A stretch of 64,000 nucleotides of DNA from Methylobacterium durans. GTDB lineage: Bacteria; Pseudomonadota; Alphaproteobacteria; Rhizobiales; Beijerinckiaceae. A program made the translations under genes and the position numbers. How positions within the stretch are numbered: the stretch's first letter is position 1; each line of letters begins with the position of its first letter. Shown piece by piece: positions 30,849-41,832 of the stretch. Below the pieces are notes generated by a model that saw only the letters and a list, made by a program, of their open reading frames with translations, made no database searches and was not told the DNA's origin. The stretch is taken from NCBI RefSeq assembly GCF_003173715.1, contig NZ_CP029550.1, positions 1,302,001-1,366,000 of the forward strand, in the 5' to 3' direction.

Positions 30849-32318
30849 CTATCCCCCGTGCGCGTCCGGGTCGCGCCACGAGCGCTCGAACGGCAGGCGC
30901 CAGGCGTGGGGCGCCACGAGTTGATGGATCGATTTCGGCCCCCAGGAGCCCGGCTCGTAGAGGCGCACCGGCGGCGGCGCTTCGAGGAGCGGCGTCGAGA
31001 CCTCCCACAGGCGCTCAATGCCGTCGGCGGTGGTGAACAGCGTGTGGTCGCCCCGCATCGCGTCGAGGATCAGTCGCTCGTAGGCTTCCAGCACCTCGCC
31101 GAGCATCCCGGTGTCGCGCATGGCGAATTGCAGGCTCAGCTTGTCGAGCCGCATGCCGGGGCCGGGGCGCTTGCCGTAGAAGGAGAGCGACATCTTGGTC
31201 GCGTCCGCGAGGTCGAAGGTGAGGTGGTCGGGCCCCTGCGCGCCGACGCCGGAGCCCACCGGGAACATGCTCTTCGGCGGCTCGCGGAAGGCGATCGAGA
31301 TGATGCGCTGACCCTCCGCGAGGCGCTTGCCGGTGCGCAGGAAGAACGGCACCCCGGCCCAGCGCCAATTGTCGATCGCGCATTTGAGCGCGATGAAGGT
31401 CTCGGTGTCCGATTCCGGATCGACGCCCTCCTCCGCGCGGTAGCCGTTGTACTGCCCGCGCACGACGTCGCGCGGCTCGATCGGCACCATGCTGCGGAAG
31501 ACCTTGTTCTTCTCCTCGCTGATCGGCAGCGGCTCGAGCGAGGTCGGCGGCTCCATCGCCATGAAGCCGAGGATCTGGAACAAGTGGGTCACCACCATGT
31601 CGCGATAGGCCCCCGTCGCCTCGTAGAAGGCGCCGCGCTGCCCGAGCCCGAGGGTCTCGGGCACGTCGATCTGCACGTGGTCGATGAAGTTGCGGTTCCA
31701 GATCGGCTCGAACAGGCCGTTGGCGAAGCGGAACGCGAGGATGTTCTGCGCCGGCTCCTTGCCGAGAAAGTGATCGATCCGGAAGATCTGGTCCTCGGGG
31801 AAGACCTCGTGGAGCTTCCGGTTGAGGAGGCGCGCGCTCTCGAGGTCCGTCCCGAACGGCTTCTCCATGATGATCCGCGAGCGCGCGACGAGGTCGGCCT
31901 CGCCGAGGAGGCGCACGACCGGGAGGGCGGCCGCGGGCGGGACGCTGAGGTAGTGCAGGCGCCGGCTCTCGGCGCCGATCGCGGCTTCCGCCCGCTCGAC
32001 CGCGTCCTTGAGCGCCGGGGCGCCGCCGGAGAGCGGCACGTAGTCGAGCATCTCCGCGAAGGCGGCGAAGGCCGCCTCGTCGACGGGACGGACGAAGAAG
32101 AGGTCGACAGCCTCCCGGGCGAGGCGCCGGAACGCGGCCGCGTCGAGATCGTCGAGGGAGACGCCGACGATCCGGCACGCGGGAATGAAGCCCGCGCTGC
32201 AGAGATGGAACAGCCCCGGCAGGAGCTTGCGCCGCGACAGGTCGCCGGTGGCGCCGACGAGGACCACCACCTGCGGGAATTTCGGCCCGACCCCGGGAGG
32301 AATCTTTCGCACGGGCAT
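30849..32318 (-). CDS. zwf: glucose-6-phosphate 1-dehydrogenase
   Basis: 489 residues, the usual length. Makes 6-phosphogluconolactone and NAD(P)H from glucose 6-phosphate in the cytoplasm. Motifs: the dinucleotide-binding VVLVGATGDLSRRKLLPGLF, EKPFGTDLESARLLNRKL and the active-site RIDHFLGKEPAQNILAFRFA with its catalytic His; LTFDLADATKMSLSFYGKRP near the end. Start ATG 32318 is chosen as the first codon giving the normal N-terminus; GGAGGGG directly before it is close. No 6-phosphogluconolactonase or dehydrogenase gene is next to it. Confidence 0.95.
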   Translation of the reverse strand: MPVRKIPPGVGPKFPQVVVLVGATGDLSRRKLLPGLFHLCSAGFIPACRIVGVSLDDLDAAAFRRLAREAVDLFFVRPVDEAAFAAFAEMLDYVPLSGGAPALKDAVERAEAAIGAESRRLHYLSVPPAAALPVVRLLGEADLVARSRIIMEKPFGTDLESARLLNRKLHEVFPEDQIFRIDHFLGKEPAQNILAFRFANGLFEPIWNRNFIDHVQIDVPETLGLGQRGAFYEATGAYRDMVVTHLFQILGFMAMEPPTSLEPLPISEEKNKVFRSMVPIEPRDVVRGQYNGYRAEEGVDPESDTETFIALKCAIDNWRWAGVPFFLRTGKRLAEGQRIISIAFREPPKSMFPVGSGVGAQGPDHLTFDLADATKMSLSFYGKRPGPGMRLDKLSLQFAMRDTGMLGEVLEAYERLILDAMRGDHTLFTTADGIERLWEVSTPLLEAPPPVRLYEPGSWGPKSIHQLVAPHAWRLPFERSWRDPDAHGG

Positions 32319-32389
32319 CCCCTCCGCCGCTGTGAACGGGCAAGCAACCGGAGTGCCACGCCAAAGCGGCGGAAATGGGAATATGGTCT

Positions 32390-32429
32390 GGCGGGAGGGC
32401 GGGGTCCGCACCGGCTCCCGCCCTCCGCC
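32390..32429 (-). terminator. hairpin after the giant RTX gene
   Basis: GGCGGGAGGGCGGG (from 32390) pairs with CCCGCCCTCCGCC (32417-32429) with one bulged G and a loop of about 13 bases, directly past the stop at 32432. Very stable; no T run. Confidence 0.55.
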
Positions 32430-32431
32430 GG

Positions 32432-35400
32432 CTACCCGATCAGGAAGTCGCTCGCGTCGATCTGCGCCCGCGTGACGCCAGTCAGCACGATGACGTCGTC
32501 CACGCTGCCCACGACGTGATGCAACTCGACACCGCCGTTCACCGCGCGCACGTTGCTGGCGACGGCGAGGTAGGCGTTGAGTTCGCCGCCCGTGTGCAGG
32601 AAGGCGCTGACGTCGACCCGGTCCTGCCCGTTGCGGAAATCCGTCACCGTGTCCCGCCCGGTCCCGATCTCGAAAGCGAAGACGTCGTTGCCGTTGCCGC
32701 CGGTCAGCGTGTCGTTGCCCGCCCCGCCGGCCAGGATATCGTTGCCCTCCCCGCCGCGCAGCGTGTCGCTGCCGCCGAGGCCGAACAGCCTGTCGTTGCC
32801 GAGGTCCCCGTCGAGTGTGTTGTTCTGGGCGTTGCCGCGCAACTCGTTGGCGAGCGCGTTGCCCTGGCCGGTCTGGGCAGAGCCCGTCAGGATCAGGTTC
32901 TCGACGTTGCTGGTGAGCCGGTAGTTCACGGAGGCGAGCACGGTGTCGATCCCGCCCGCGGCGTTCGCGTTCGTCTCGGTGACGACGTCGCCGGTGTTGT
33001 CGACGACGTAGGTGTCGTTGCCGTTGCCGCCGGTCATGGCGTCGCGGTCGCCCCCGCCGTCGAGGACGTTGTCGCCGGCATTGCCGATGAGCACGTTCTG
33101 GCCGCCATTGCCGGTGGCGTCGATGTTGGCGGTCCCCGTCAGCGTCACGTTCTCGACGTTCGGCAGGGCGGCGATGCTGAAGCTGATCGACGACTCGACC
33201 GTGTCGGTGCCGCCGTTCGCCCCCTCTATGACCACGTCGCCGACATTGTCGACCACGAAGGTGTCGTTGCCGGCGCCCCCGTCCATCCGGTCGGCGCCCA
33301 GGCCGCCGTCGAGCCGGTCGGTGCCGGCCTCGCCGAACAGCTGGTCGTCGCCGGCCTGCCCGTTGAGCACGTCGTTGCCGCCGCCCGCGCGGATCGTGTC
33401 CTCTTCGGAGGTGCCCGGGAAAGTCTCGTTCGCCGCCGTGCCGGTGAAGCTGCCCGAGACGTTGCCGACCGCGATGTTGCCGAAGGTCTGGGTCAGGGTG
33501 TGGCCGGCCCCGTCGCGGACCGTGACGTCGACGCTCAGGCTGCGCGGGCCGGTCTCGTAGTCGATCAGGGCGCCGGCCTTCACCTGAAGCTCGTTGCCGA
33601 CGATCTGGAACAGGGCCGCGTTGGCCCCGCCGACCGCGTAGACGAGGCTGTCCCCGACATCCGGATCGTTCGTCGCGAGCTTGGCGACGAGGGTGCCGCC
33701 GGCTGCATTCTCCAAGACCGTCAGGGCGCCGTTCGTGCCGGTGCCGGTGGCGGTGACGATCGTCGGCGCCTCGTTCACGTCGCCGACCGCGAGGTTGAGC
33801 GTCGCGGTCGCCGTGGTGCCGTCGGCGGTGCGGGCCTGGATCACCAGGCTGTAGGTCCGGGCCGTCTCGTAATCGAGGGCCTTGCCGGGTGCCACGACGA
33901 GGGTGCCGTTCTCGATCGCGAAGAGGCCGCCCGGATTGCTCACGAGGCTGAGGATGGGGGTGCCGGTCGTGAAGCCGCTGGGGGTGAGCGTGGTGATGGT
34001 GGCGTGCTCGGCATTCTCCAGGACGCTCGGGCTGCTCGTGCCGAAGGCGATCTTCGGCGTGCCGGTGCCTCCGCCGCCTGTATTCGTGTTGAAGAGCTGC
34101 TGCACCGTGAAGTCGCCGTCCGTGAAGCGGAAATGCTCCACGTTCGAGACCGTGTCCCTGCCGTCCGCGAGCCCGTCGCCGCGGGCGCCCTTGACGATGA
34201 CGGTGCCGCCCGCATCCTGGGTGATGTCGTAGTCGGCGCGCCTGCCGCTGAAGACGGCCGTGTCGTCGCCGAGGCGGCCGTCGAGGATGTCGTCGCCGCC
34301 CCGGCCCTCGAGCAGGTTGGCGCCGTTCGTGCCGCGGATCTCGTCCGCCGCCTCGCCGCCCACCGCGTTCTCGACGTTGTGAAGGGTGTCCTCGACCTGG
34401 AAGGCCGCGTTCGTCGCCCCGGTGTTCGGGTCGCGGTTCGAGCGCGTGGTACCGTCCGCGGGCGTCGGGCCACCGAGGAGGTCGATCAGGAAGCGCGCCA
34501 CCTCGCCGCGATACGAGACCGTGTCGCTGCCCCCATTCCCGTCGAGGTCGTCGATCCCGAACCCGCCGATGAGGAGGTCGTCCCCGTCCCCGCCCGAGAG
34601 CGTGTCGTTCTCGCTGCCGCCGATCAGGATGTCGTCGCCGGTGTCCCCGAACAGGAGGTCGTTCTCGCTGCCGCCGAGGATCAGGTCGTTGCCGCCCGCG
34701 CCGTGCAGCTCGTCGGCGAGCGCGCGCCCGTCGATGATGTCGTCGCCCGCCGTGCCGCTGATCACATCGCGCGGGGCGCCCTCGCGGGGCCCGATGATCA
34801 GGTTGCCGGGCTGTCGGGTGTCGAGGATCTGCCCGACGATGTCCTGCTCGGTGGCGCCGGCCGCGGCGGCGCCCTCGGCCGCCACGATCTGGCGCCCGTC
34901 CTCCAGTCCCGCGACCGAGAAGGAGAAGCTCGGGTCGACGCCCGGGACGCCGAGGGTTGTGGAGCCGTCCGGGAAGGCGTCGAAGGTGGCGCCGAGATGG
35001 ATGCCGGCCGCGTCGTAGACCTGGCCCTTCACCTGATGGGCGGTCGCGTCGTACCAGTAGATCGCGAAGCCCTGCTCGGCGGCGGTGGGCACCACCTGGA
35101 AGGTCGCGCCCGCGGGCAGGCCCGTCAACGCCAGCGGCGCGTCGAGGCTGCCGAGCGGGTCGCCGGTGGCATTGTGGATCGTCGCCGTGACGAGCCCGCC
35201 CGCGCCCTGCTTGACCAGGATGAAGGTGAAGCCGACGCCGACGATCGCCTGGGCGACCGCCGCCCCGTCGCCCCCCGGGGCGACCGGGCGAGGACCGGGT
35301 CGGCGCCCGTGCCGATCCGCGCGGGATCGAGGATCGCGTACTGGGCGCGGCCCTGATCGTCGATCCAGCTCGTCACGAGCTGGCCGTCATGCAGCATCGC

Positions 35401-38400
35401 GGTCGAGGCGCCCGTGCCGAGGCCGAGATCGACCGAGCTGCCGAGGCTGCCCGCGGGCAGGACCTCCGGGCCCGCAGTGCCGGTCTGCAGCACGAAGCGG
35501 TCGACGTAGATCCGTCCGCCCTGGCCGTAGGCGACGTTGAAGCCGAACTCGGCGGTCTTGTTGTTGACGTCGAGGAGTTCGTAGCCCGCGACCGACGCGC
35601 CGGTCTGCGCGCCAGTACCATGGTCCTGCACCGCGATCTCGCCGAGATTGCCGCTGAGCGCCGAGACGAAGCCGACCTTGATCCGGCTCGTCGCGCCGGC
35701 GCCTGCCGCCTCCTCCCAGGCTGCCGCCACGCCGAGGTCGCCCGCCACGCTCGCCGCCACGTGGGCGATCAGGCCGTTGCCGTCACCGACCTCGTGGCGG
35801 ATGACGCCCGCCGCGCCCGCGCCGATGCCGAAGGCGGCGTCGGGGTCGCCGAGCGAGGTGTAGGCCTTCAGGTAGAGGTGGCTGCGGGCGGAAGCACCCT
35901 CGTCCTCCACCCACAGGAAGGCGTAATTGTCCTGCATCGCGACCGCGACCGGATCGTGCTGCAGACCGGCCCTCGGATTGGCGATGGCGCCGCCGCCCGG
36001 CGCGCGCAGGGCGCCGTCGTTGACGATGAAGTCGCCCGTGTCGGCGCGCGGGCCCCAGGGCCGGACCGCGTAGGTGCCGTCCGGCGTCGGCGGCGCGAAG
36101 GCGTTCGGCGCGAGCGGCAGGAAGTCCGTCACCGCGACGGTGGCGTCGGCGAATTTCAGGTGCTCGAAATCCTTGACGACGTCGCGCCCGTCCGGGCCCG
36201 CATTGGTGGCGGGGTCGCGCGGGTTGCGCATGTCCTTGACGGTGAGGCTGCCGTCGCCGTTCAGGGTCACCGAGTACTGAGCGCGGTTGCCGGAATAGAC
36301 CGCCACGTCGTCGTCGCTGCCGTGGCCGGGCGTATCGCTGAGGCGCTCCCGCCCGCCGTCGAGATGGTCGTTGCCGGCCCCGCCGATAACGGTGTCGCTG
36401 CCCATCCCGGCCTGGATCGTGTCGTCGAGGCCCTGTCCGTTGATGAAGTCGTCGTTGACGGTGCCGACGATGAGGTCGCGGCGTCCTTGCGTCGTCCCGT
36501 CCGGCCGCACGAGGTCGCCGAAGATCTCCTGCGGTCCCTCGCGGGTATCGATGATCTGGACCTTGATGTCGCTGTCGTTGGCCGAGACCTCGTTCCAGAC
36601 GACGACGGCGCGGTCGCTGACGAGGCCCGCGATGCCGTGGCCCTTCTCGGTCTGCCCCGTCGCGGTGTCGAGGGTGACGGCGTGGCCGAAGCCGTTGGCG
36701 CCGCCGTCGAAGTTGAGCGCCTTGATCGCGGTCTCACCGTTCTCGATGACGCTGTAGGTGACGACGCCGCCGTCGTTGTCCTCGCCGAGGCCGACCACGT
36801 TGAACTCGCCCGTGAAGCCCGCGCCGCCGGAGACCGACGCCTTGCCGAGCCGGCCCACCTCGACGATCTCGCCCGCCACGAAGGTGCCGGGCGCGCCGCC
36901 GAGGACGAAGGTCTGGCCGAGGACGGCGAGATCGCCGTTGCCGGGATCGGAGACCCAGAACAGGCCGAAATTGCCGGCGCCGAGCGCGACCGCGTGGGCA
37001 AGCTGCCCGTTCGCCACGGCGACCCCGTCCGGGAGGGCGAGGCCCTCGATGAAGGCGCCGGTCTGGTCGAGGACGCGCACGCGCAGGCGGTCCTGCCCCG
37101 TGCCGTCGCGCTCGATCCAGGAGATGATGCTCTCGCCGTCATGAGCGACCGCGACGCTCGGGTCGCGCCCGAGCGCACCGCTCGTCAGCTCGAAGACGGC
37201 GTTGTTCGGGCTCGCGCCGGCGCTCCCTTCCACAATCGTCGCGTCGGCCTGCCCGTCGAGGCCCGCGGCCTTCGGCTCCTGGAAGGAGGCGCCGTCGGCG
37301 CTCGCCTGCACCTCGTAGCGCTGGAAGTAGACGTGGCCGGCCGTCCCGTTGCCGGCCGCGTTCGCGCCGGCGCGGTCGGTCTCGACCCAGAGCATGTTGA
37401 AGCCGGTGCGCACGTCGAGCGGCTTGCCGGCGGCGTCGAGGGTGACGACTTTCTCGTAGCCCGCCATCGCGACGCTGTGCTGGTCGATCACCTGACCGGC
37501 CGCGGCGTTGCCGCCGAGGCCGAGCTTGACCTCGTTGCCGATGATGCTCTCCGGGCCGAGGAAGCGGGCGGCGAGGCGCACGCCCTCCGCCGTCGCCTCG
37601 CCCCAGACCGCCTCGTAGCCGTCGCCCCAGCCGACGAGCGCGACGCCAGTACCCGCGCTGATGGTGCCGGCGCCGTCGTCGAGACGCATCGGCAGGGGAA
37701 GGAAAGCGTCCGGCGTCCCGTCGTGGTTGTAGAGCTGGAGCCGCACCTGCGTGGCCGCACCCGTACCGGCGAGAGAGGCGACGCCGAACACCTCGCCGAA
37801 ATTGTCTGCGATGGCCGGCCGGCTCTGGGCGCCCGTCGCCGGGTCGACTTGGAAGCCGTTCAGGTCGGCGTTGGTGTTGCCCCAGCGCGAGGGGGAATCC
37901 GACCGCGGCTGGACCTCTGTCGCGAGGTCGAGGACCGTCTGCTGGCTGCGATCGAGGGTGCCGTCCGCCTTCACGTGCACGTTGAAGGCGATGTGTTCCA
38001 CGTCCCAGAGCGTGTCCGGCCCCTCGGTGCCGCCGTTATGCGCGACGCTGACCGAGCCGTCGGCGTTCTTCTTGACGCTGTAGGCGCTCTGCAGGCCGGT
38101 GTACCAGACCGTGTCGCCCTTCGAGCCGTTGGCGCCGCCGTGGATGGCGTCGCTGCCGACGCTGCCCTCGATGAGGTCGTCGCCGGAGCCGGCCCAGACG
38201 GTGTCGGCGGCGAGTCCCGGGCGGAGGTCGTCGTCGAAGCTCGTGCCGATCATCGTGTCGACCTTGGCGTCGATGCGCCCGTCCGCGCGGTGGCGGTCGC
38301 CCTCCTGAAAGAAAGGCGGTCCCTGATAGTCGCGGGTGTCGAGGAATTGCGCGGTCACGTCGCCGTTGCTGCCGACGATGACGGCGCGGTCGCCGGCGAC

Positions 38401-39651
38401 GCCCGTCGAGGCGAAACCGTCCGGGCTGGTGACGCCCTGAAAGACCGTCGCGGCGGCGGTGTGGGTGCCGTCCGTCGCGAAGGCGACCGAGACCACGTCG
38501 GTGGTGCTGTCGGCGTTCGTCACCGCGTAGGTGAGGACGAGTTGCGAGGTGCCCTCGCCGAGGCCGGCGATGCTGAAGGTCCCGCCGAAGCCGGCGGGCA
38601 GGTCGTAGCGGATCTCGCGGGCCGCATCGACGGTCCACGCGTTGGCGTTGACGCCCGCCGCGAAGACCTGCGCGACGACCGAGCTGACCCCGCCCACATT
38701 CTCGATCCAAGCGATCACGAAATCGGTCGTGCCCGCGATGTTCGCGATCACGAGGCCGCTCGCCGCGCTGGCGGTCCCGAGCATGGCGTCGCCGAGGGCG
38801 GCCATCCCCGCCGCGTCGGAGGCGAGCGTCCCACCGGCGCCCGCCGCGTTCGGGTTGAAGCGGATGTCGTTCTGCGAGCCGTCGGCGTCGAAGATCGTGA
38901 AGCGCACGTGGTTCGCGGAATCGATCCAGGCGATCACGCTCTCGCCGTCGTGGAGCGTGGTCATGGCGACATTGCGCCCGCTGGCGGCCAGCGTCTGGAC
39001 CGCGTCCCCGTCCGCGCCACCCACCAGCCCGTCGAGGCCCGCGGCCTTCGGGCTCACGCCGTCCGGGCTCGTCGGGTCGATGGCGTAGCGCTGGAACTTC
39101 ACCGCCCCGTAGCGGGCATCCGCACCAGCCGGCAGGGTCTTCGGCGTCGCGATCCAGGCGACGTTGAAGCCGGTCGATAGGATGGTCTTGGCGTCGACCG
39201 TCTTGTTGGCGGTCTCGAGGGCGTTCTGGAACCCGCCGACGACGGCCCCGTGGTCGTCGTCCTCGGCCGTGCCAAGGGTCAGCTCGCCGGGCACGAGCCC
39301 GACCGCGCCGACGAAGCGGACCTTCACGTCGGCGGCTTCGCCCACGGCCGAGCGCGATTCGTAGGCGACGGCGAACCCGTCGCCCGCGCCCGCCACGCTC
39401 GGTCGCGACACGATGCCCGGCCCGGTGCTGACCTTCAGGAGACCCTGGTCGAACAGGCCGCCCCCGGCGTTGAGCGCCTTCAGCCAGATGCTCGTGGCGC
39501 CGTCGGCCTCGGTCGATCGGTAGGCGACCGCGAAGAAATCGCCCGCGTTGTCCGCGGCGGAGACTTGGTCCTCGACGGCCGATGCCTGGGCCACCTTGAA
39601 GCCGTTGAGTTGATCCGTGAGCGTGTTGCCCCAGCGCGTCAGTGTAACCAT
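32432..39651 (-). CDS. giant RTX/cadherin-like repeat protein, frame broken
   Basis: About 2,406 residues from ATG 39651 (GGAGG upstream). Three related modules of 500-600 residues begin LTRWGNTLTDQLNGFKVAQ (residue 4), SRWGNTNADLNGFQVDPATG (about 589) and VRPWGPRADTGDFIVNDGAL (about 1,199). Each ends in a few RTX nonapeptides and a DVEHIAFN-type strand. Then come cadherin-like units (LAVGDVNEAPTIVTATG), more RTX blocks (GGAGNDTFVVDNVGDVV, GGAGNDTLTGGNGNDVFAF) and a serralysin-type C-terminus (TVTDFRNGQDRVDVSAFL), typical of type I secreted calcium-binding proteins. The frame breaks near 35280 in CCCCGGGGGGCG; the span is one base short. Likely surface or extracellular; no transporter genes nearby. 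Confidence 0.82.
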
Positions 39652-39784
39652 GACCAGCGGCCTCCGGCGTCGATGCGCCTCGTCCGGCGGACGGGCCGTT
39701 CGCCCATTCCACCGGCCCCCTCCCGAACACGACAGTATTCGTAACGATCAGATACAATTTTTCTGCTGATCAATTCAGGTCGAA

Positions 39785-39838
39785 AAGTCCGACATATACG
39801 GGACTAAGGTCGGATGTTTTTTCAGACCAAAGTCCGAT
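39785..39838. promoter_or_regulatory. repeated GACCAARGTCSGA motif upstream of the RTX gene
   Basis: AAGTCCGAC (39785-39793), GGACTAAGGTCGGA (39801-39814) and GACCAAAGTCCGA (39825-39837) are three copies of one motif, 135-190 bases upstream of the RTX start. The same motif occurs before the multicopper oxidase (44827) and the peroxidase (50412). Candidate binding site of a shared regulator. Confidence 0.55.
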
Positions 39839-40111
39839 CCTCGATCTGTGTTGATTTCGTGCGGGATGGGACGAAGGCGCGGCCGCGAACCGGCCCGGGC
39901 CGGACCCGGAGCCGGCGGCAGGCGGCAGGCGGCGCCATGTCTTGAGCGAAGACCTGAGCCGAGCGCCGCGCCCTCGCCTCCCGCTTCCTCCGGACCTATG
40001 TCCCGGCCTGCTTGTTGCAGCGCAGCGTCTTAGTGAGCAGGTGCAGCACAGCTCGGCTGGGCCGGCGAGGCCCCGCACCGGGCACCCGCAGGATCGGAGC
40101 GAGACAGCGCA
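39839..40111. other. divergent intergenic region
   Basis: Together with the motif block to its left this separates the divergent RTX and MFS genes. Apart from GGATCGGAGCGAG before the MFS start nothing definite is seen. Confidence 0.4.
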
Positions 40112-41359
40112 GTGAGCGACCGAGCGATCACGAACGAGCCCCTGCCCCGCCGCACCGTGCCTCCGGCGAGCGCCGCGGCTTCGGAGAGCCACCCGACCCT
40201 CGTCCTGCTGGCGCTGGCCATGGGCGGCTTCGCGATCGGCACGACGGAATTTGCCGCGATGAGCCTCCTGCCGGATTTCGCTCCGGACCTCCGGATCGAC
40301 GAGCCGACCGCGGGCCACGTCATCAGCGCCTACGCGCTCGGTGTGGTGGTCGGTGCCCCCGTGATCGCGGTTCTGGCCGCGCGCATCGCGCGGCGCACGC
40401 TCCTCGTTTGCCTCATGGTCCTGTTCGCCCTCGGCAACGGCCTCTCGGCCCTGGCGCCGAACTACGGCACGATGCTGATCGTCCGCTTCCTCGCCGGCCT
40501 GCCGCATGGCGCCTATTTCGGCGTGGCGGCGCTGGTGGCCGCCTCGCTCGTCCCGCGCGAGCGGCGGAGCCAAGCGGTCTCCCGCGTCATCGCCGGCCTC
40601 ACCGTCGCGACGGTCGTCGGCGTGCCGCTCGCCAACGCCATCGGCCAGCTCGCCGGCTGGCGCTGGAGCTTCGGCCTCGTGGCGCTGCTCGCGCTCCTCA
40701 CCGCGATCCTGGTGCGCCTGTTCGCGCCGCTCGGAGCCCCCGCTCCGGGCGCCAGCGCCCTGCGGGAACTCGGGGCGCTCCGGCGCGGGCAGGTCTGGCT
40801 GACGCTCGCGACCGGGGCGATCGGCTTCGGCGGCCTGTTCTCCGTCTACACCTACCTCGCCTCCACCATGCTCACCGTCACGCACGCCTCGCCCGCCGCG
40901 ATCCCGGGCATGCTCGCCGTGTTCGGCCTCGGCCTCACGGCGGGCAACCTCGCCTGCGCCTGGGCGGCCGACCGGGCCCTGATGCCGGCGGCGGGGCTCA
41001 CCCTCGTCTGGAGCGCGGCGGCTTTGGCCCTCTACCCCTTCGCGGTCGGGAGCCTCTGGACGCTCGCCCCCGTCGTCTTCCTGATCGGCTGCGGCGGCGG
41101 CCTCGCCACCATTCTGCAGACGCGGCTGATGGATGTGGCGGAGGACGCGCAGACGCTCGCGGCCGCCCTCAACCACTCGGCCTTCAACCTCGCGAACGCC
41201 CTCGGCCCGTGGCTCGCCGGCCTCGCCATCGCTCACGGGCTCGGCCTGCCCGCGACCGGCTTCGTCGGCGTCGCCCTGGCGCTCGGCGGGCTCGCGGTCT
41301 GGGCCGTCTCGCTCGTGGCCGACCGCGCCGATCCGCGCCCCTGCGAGCAGCCCGGCTAA
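40112..41359 (+). CDS. MFS transporter of the AraJ/DHA1 drug-exporter type
   Basis: 415 residues, twelve predicted membrane segments. Start GTG 40112 with GGAGCGAG upstream. Features of the arabinose-efflux-like DHA1 group: LALAMGGFAIGTTEFAAMSL (first segment with the GTTEF motif), AYALGVVVGAPVIAVLAARI, RFLAGLPHGAYFGVAALVAA, and GWRWSFGLVALLAL. It should export small molecules by proton exchange across the inner membrane; cargo is not indicated. No regulator is directly adjacent, although a MarR gene is 1.5 kb away. Confidence 0.88.
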   Translation: MSDRAITNEPLPRRTVPPASAAASESHPTLVLLALAMGGFAIGTTEFAAMSLLPDFAPDLRIDEPTAGHVISAYALGVVVGAPVIAVLAARIARRTLLVCLMVLFALGNGLSALAPNYGTMLIVRFLAGLPHGAYFGVAALVAASLVPRERRSQAVSRVIAGLTVATVVGVPLANAIGQLAGWRWSFGLVALLALLTAILVRLFAPLGAPAPGASALRELGALRRGQVWLTLATGAIGFGGLFSVYTYLASTMLTVTHASPAAIPGMLAVFGLGLTAGNLACAWAADRALMPAAGLTLVWSAAALALYPFAVGSLWTLAPVVFLIGCGGGLATILQTRLMDVAEDAQTLAAALNHSAFNLANALGPWLAGLAIAHGLGLPATGFVGVALALGGLAVWAVSLVADRADPRPCEQPG

Positions 41360-41479
41360 AGGGCGGATCAGCGTGAAGTGAGCCGGCGACCCGTTGCCGT
41401 CCGGCGCGATCCCCCTAGCCTCTCAGGGACAGGCGGGCTTTCGCCATGCGGGTCCGTCGAGCCCAGGAGGGATCGCCCC

Positions 41480-41713
41480 ATGAGGTACTTACTTGCCGGA
41501 TCGCTGATCATGATCGGCCTGTGCGGTGCACCGCCGTCACGCGCGCAATCGATCGACATCGGTCCCGGCGGCCCGAGCATCGACCTTCGCAGCCGCCGCG
41601 AGCGCGAGCGCGATCTCGACCGCGAGGAGGCTCGCCGCGAGATGCGGCGCGAGCAGCGGCGGCGCGACATCGAGGATGACGACGACGATGACCGGCCGCG
41701 CCGCCGGTACTGA
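41480..41713 (+). CDS. small secreted charged protein
   Basis: 77 residues from ATG 41480, preceded by AGGAGG at good spacing. Signal peptide (MRYLLAGSLIMIGLCGAPPS, cleavage after SRA), then SIDIGPGGPSIDLRSRR, an Arg/Glu-rich helix (RERERDLDREEARREMRREQ) and an acidic run of about eight Asp/Glu before RPRRRY. Similar small proteins are common in Methylobacterium and related genera, with no known role. The clear start and signal peptide support a real gene. Confidence 0.65.
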   Translation: MRYLLAGSLIMIGLCGAPPSRAQSIDIGPGGPSIDLRSRRERERDLDREEARREMRREQRRRDIEDDDDDDRPRRRY

Positions 41714-41738
41714 GCCGGCGGCCGCCTGCCCCGCCAGG

Positions 41739-41760
41739 GGCCGGGTCGCGGGGCCCGGCC
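41739..41760. terminator. bidirectional terminator hairpin
   Basis: GGCCGGG (41739-41745) and CCCGGCC (41754-41760) pair with an eight-base loop between two convergent genes. No T run. Confidence 0.4.
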
Positions 41761-41832
41761 TCGGCGGATCAGCCCGGATTGCCGACGCGGCGTGAGATCT
41801 GCCGGACGGGCGAAGCGGGAGGCGTCACGGCC

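Noticed and set aside
35389..39180. 1,263-codon plus-strand frame opposite the RTX gene
   Set aside because: Shadow caused by the repeated, GC-rich RTX coding sequence; no domain and no ribosome site.
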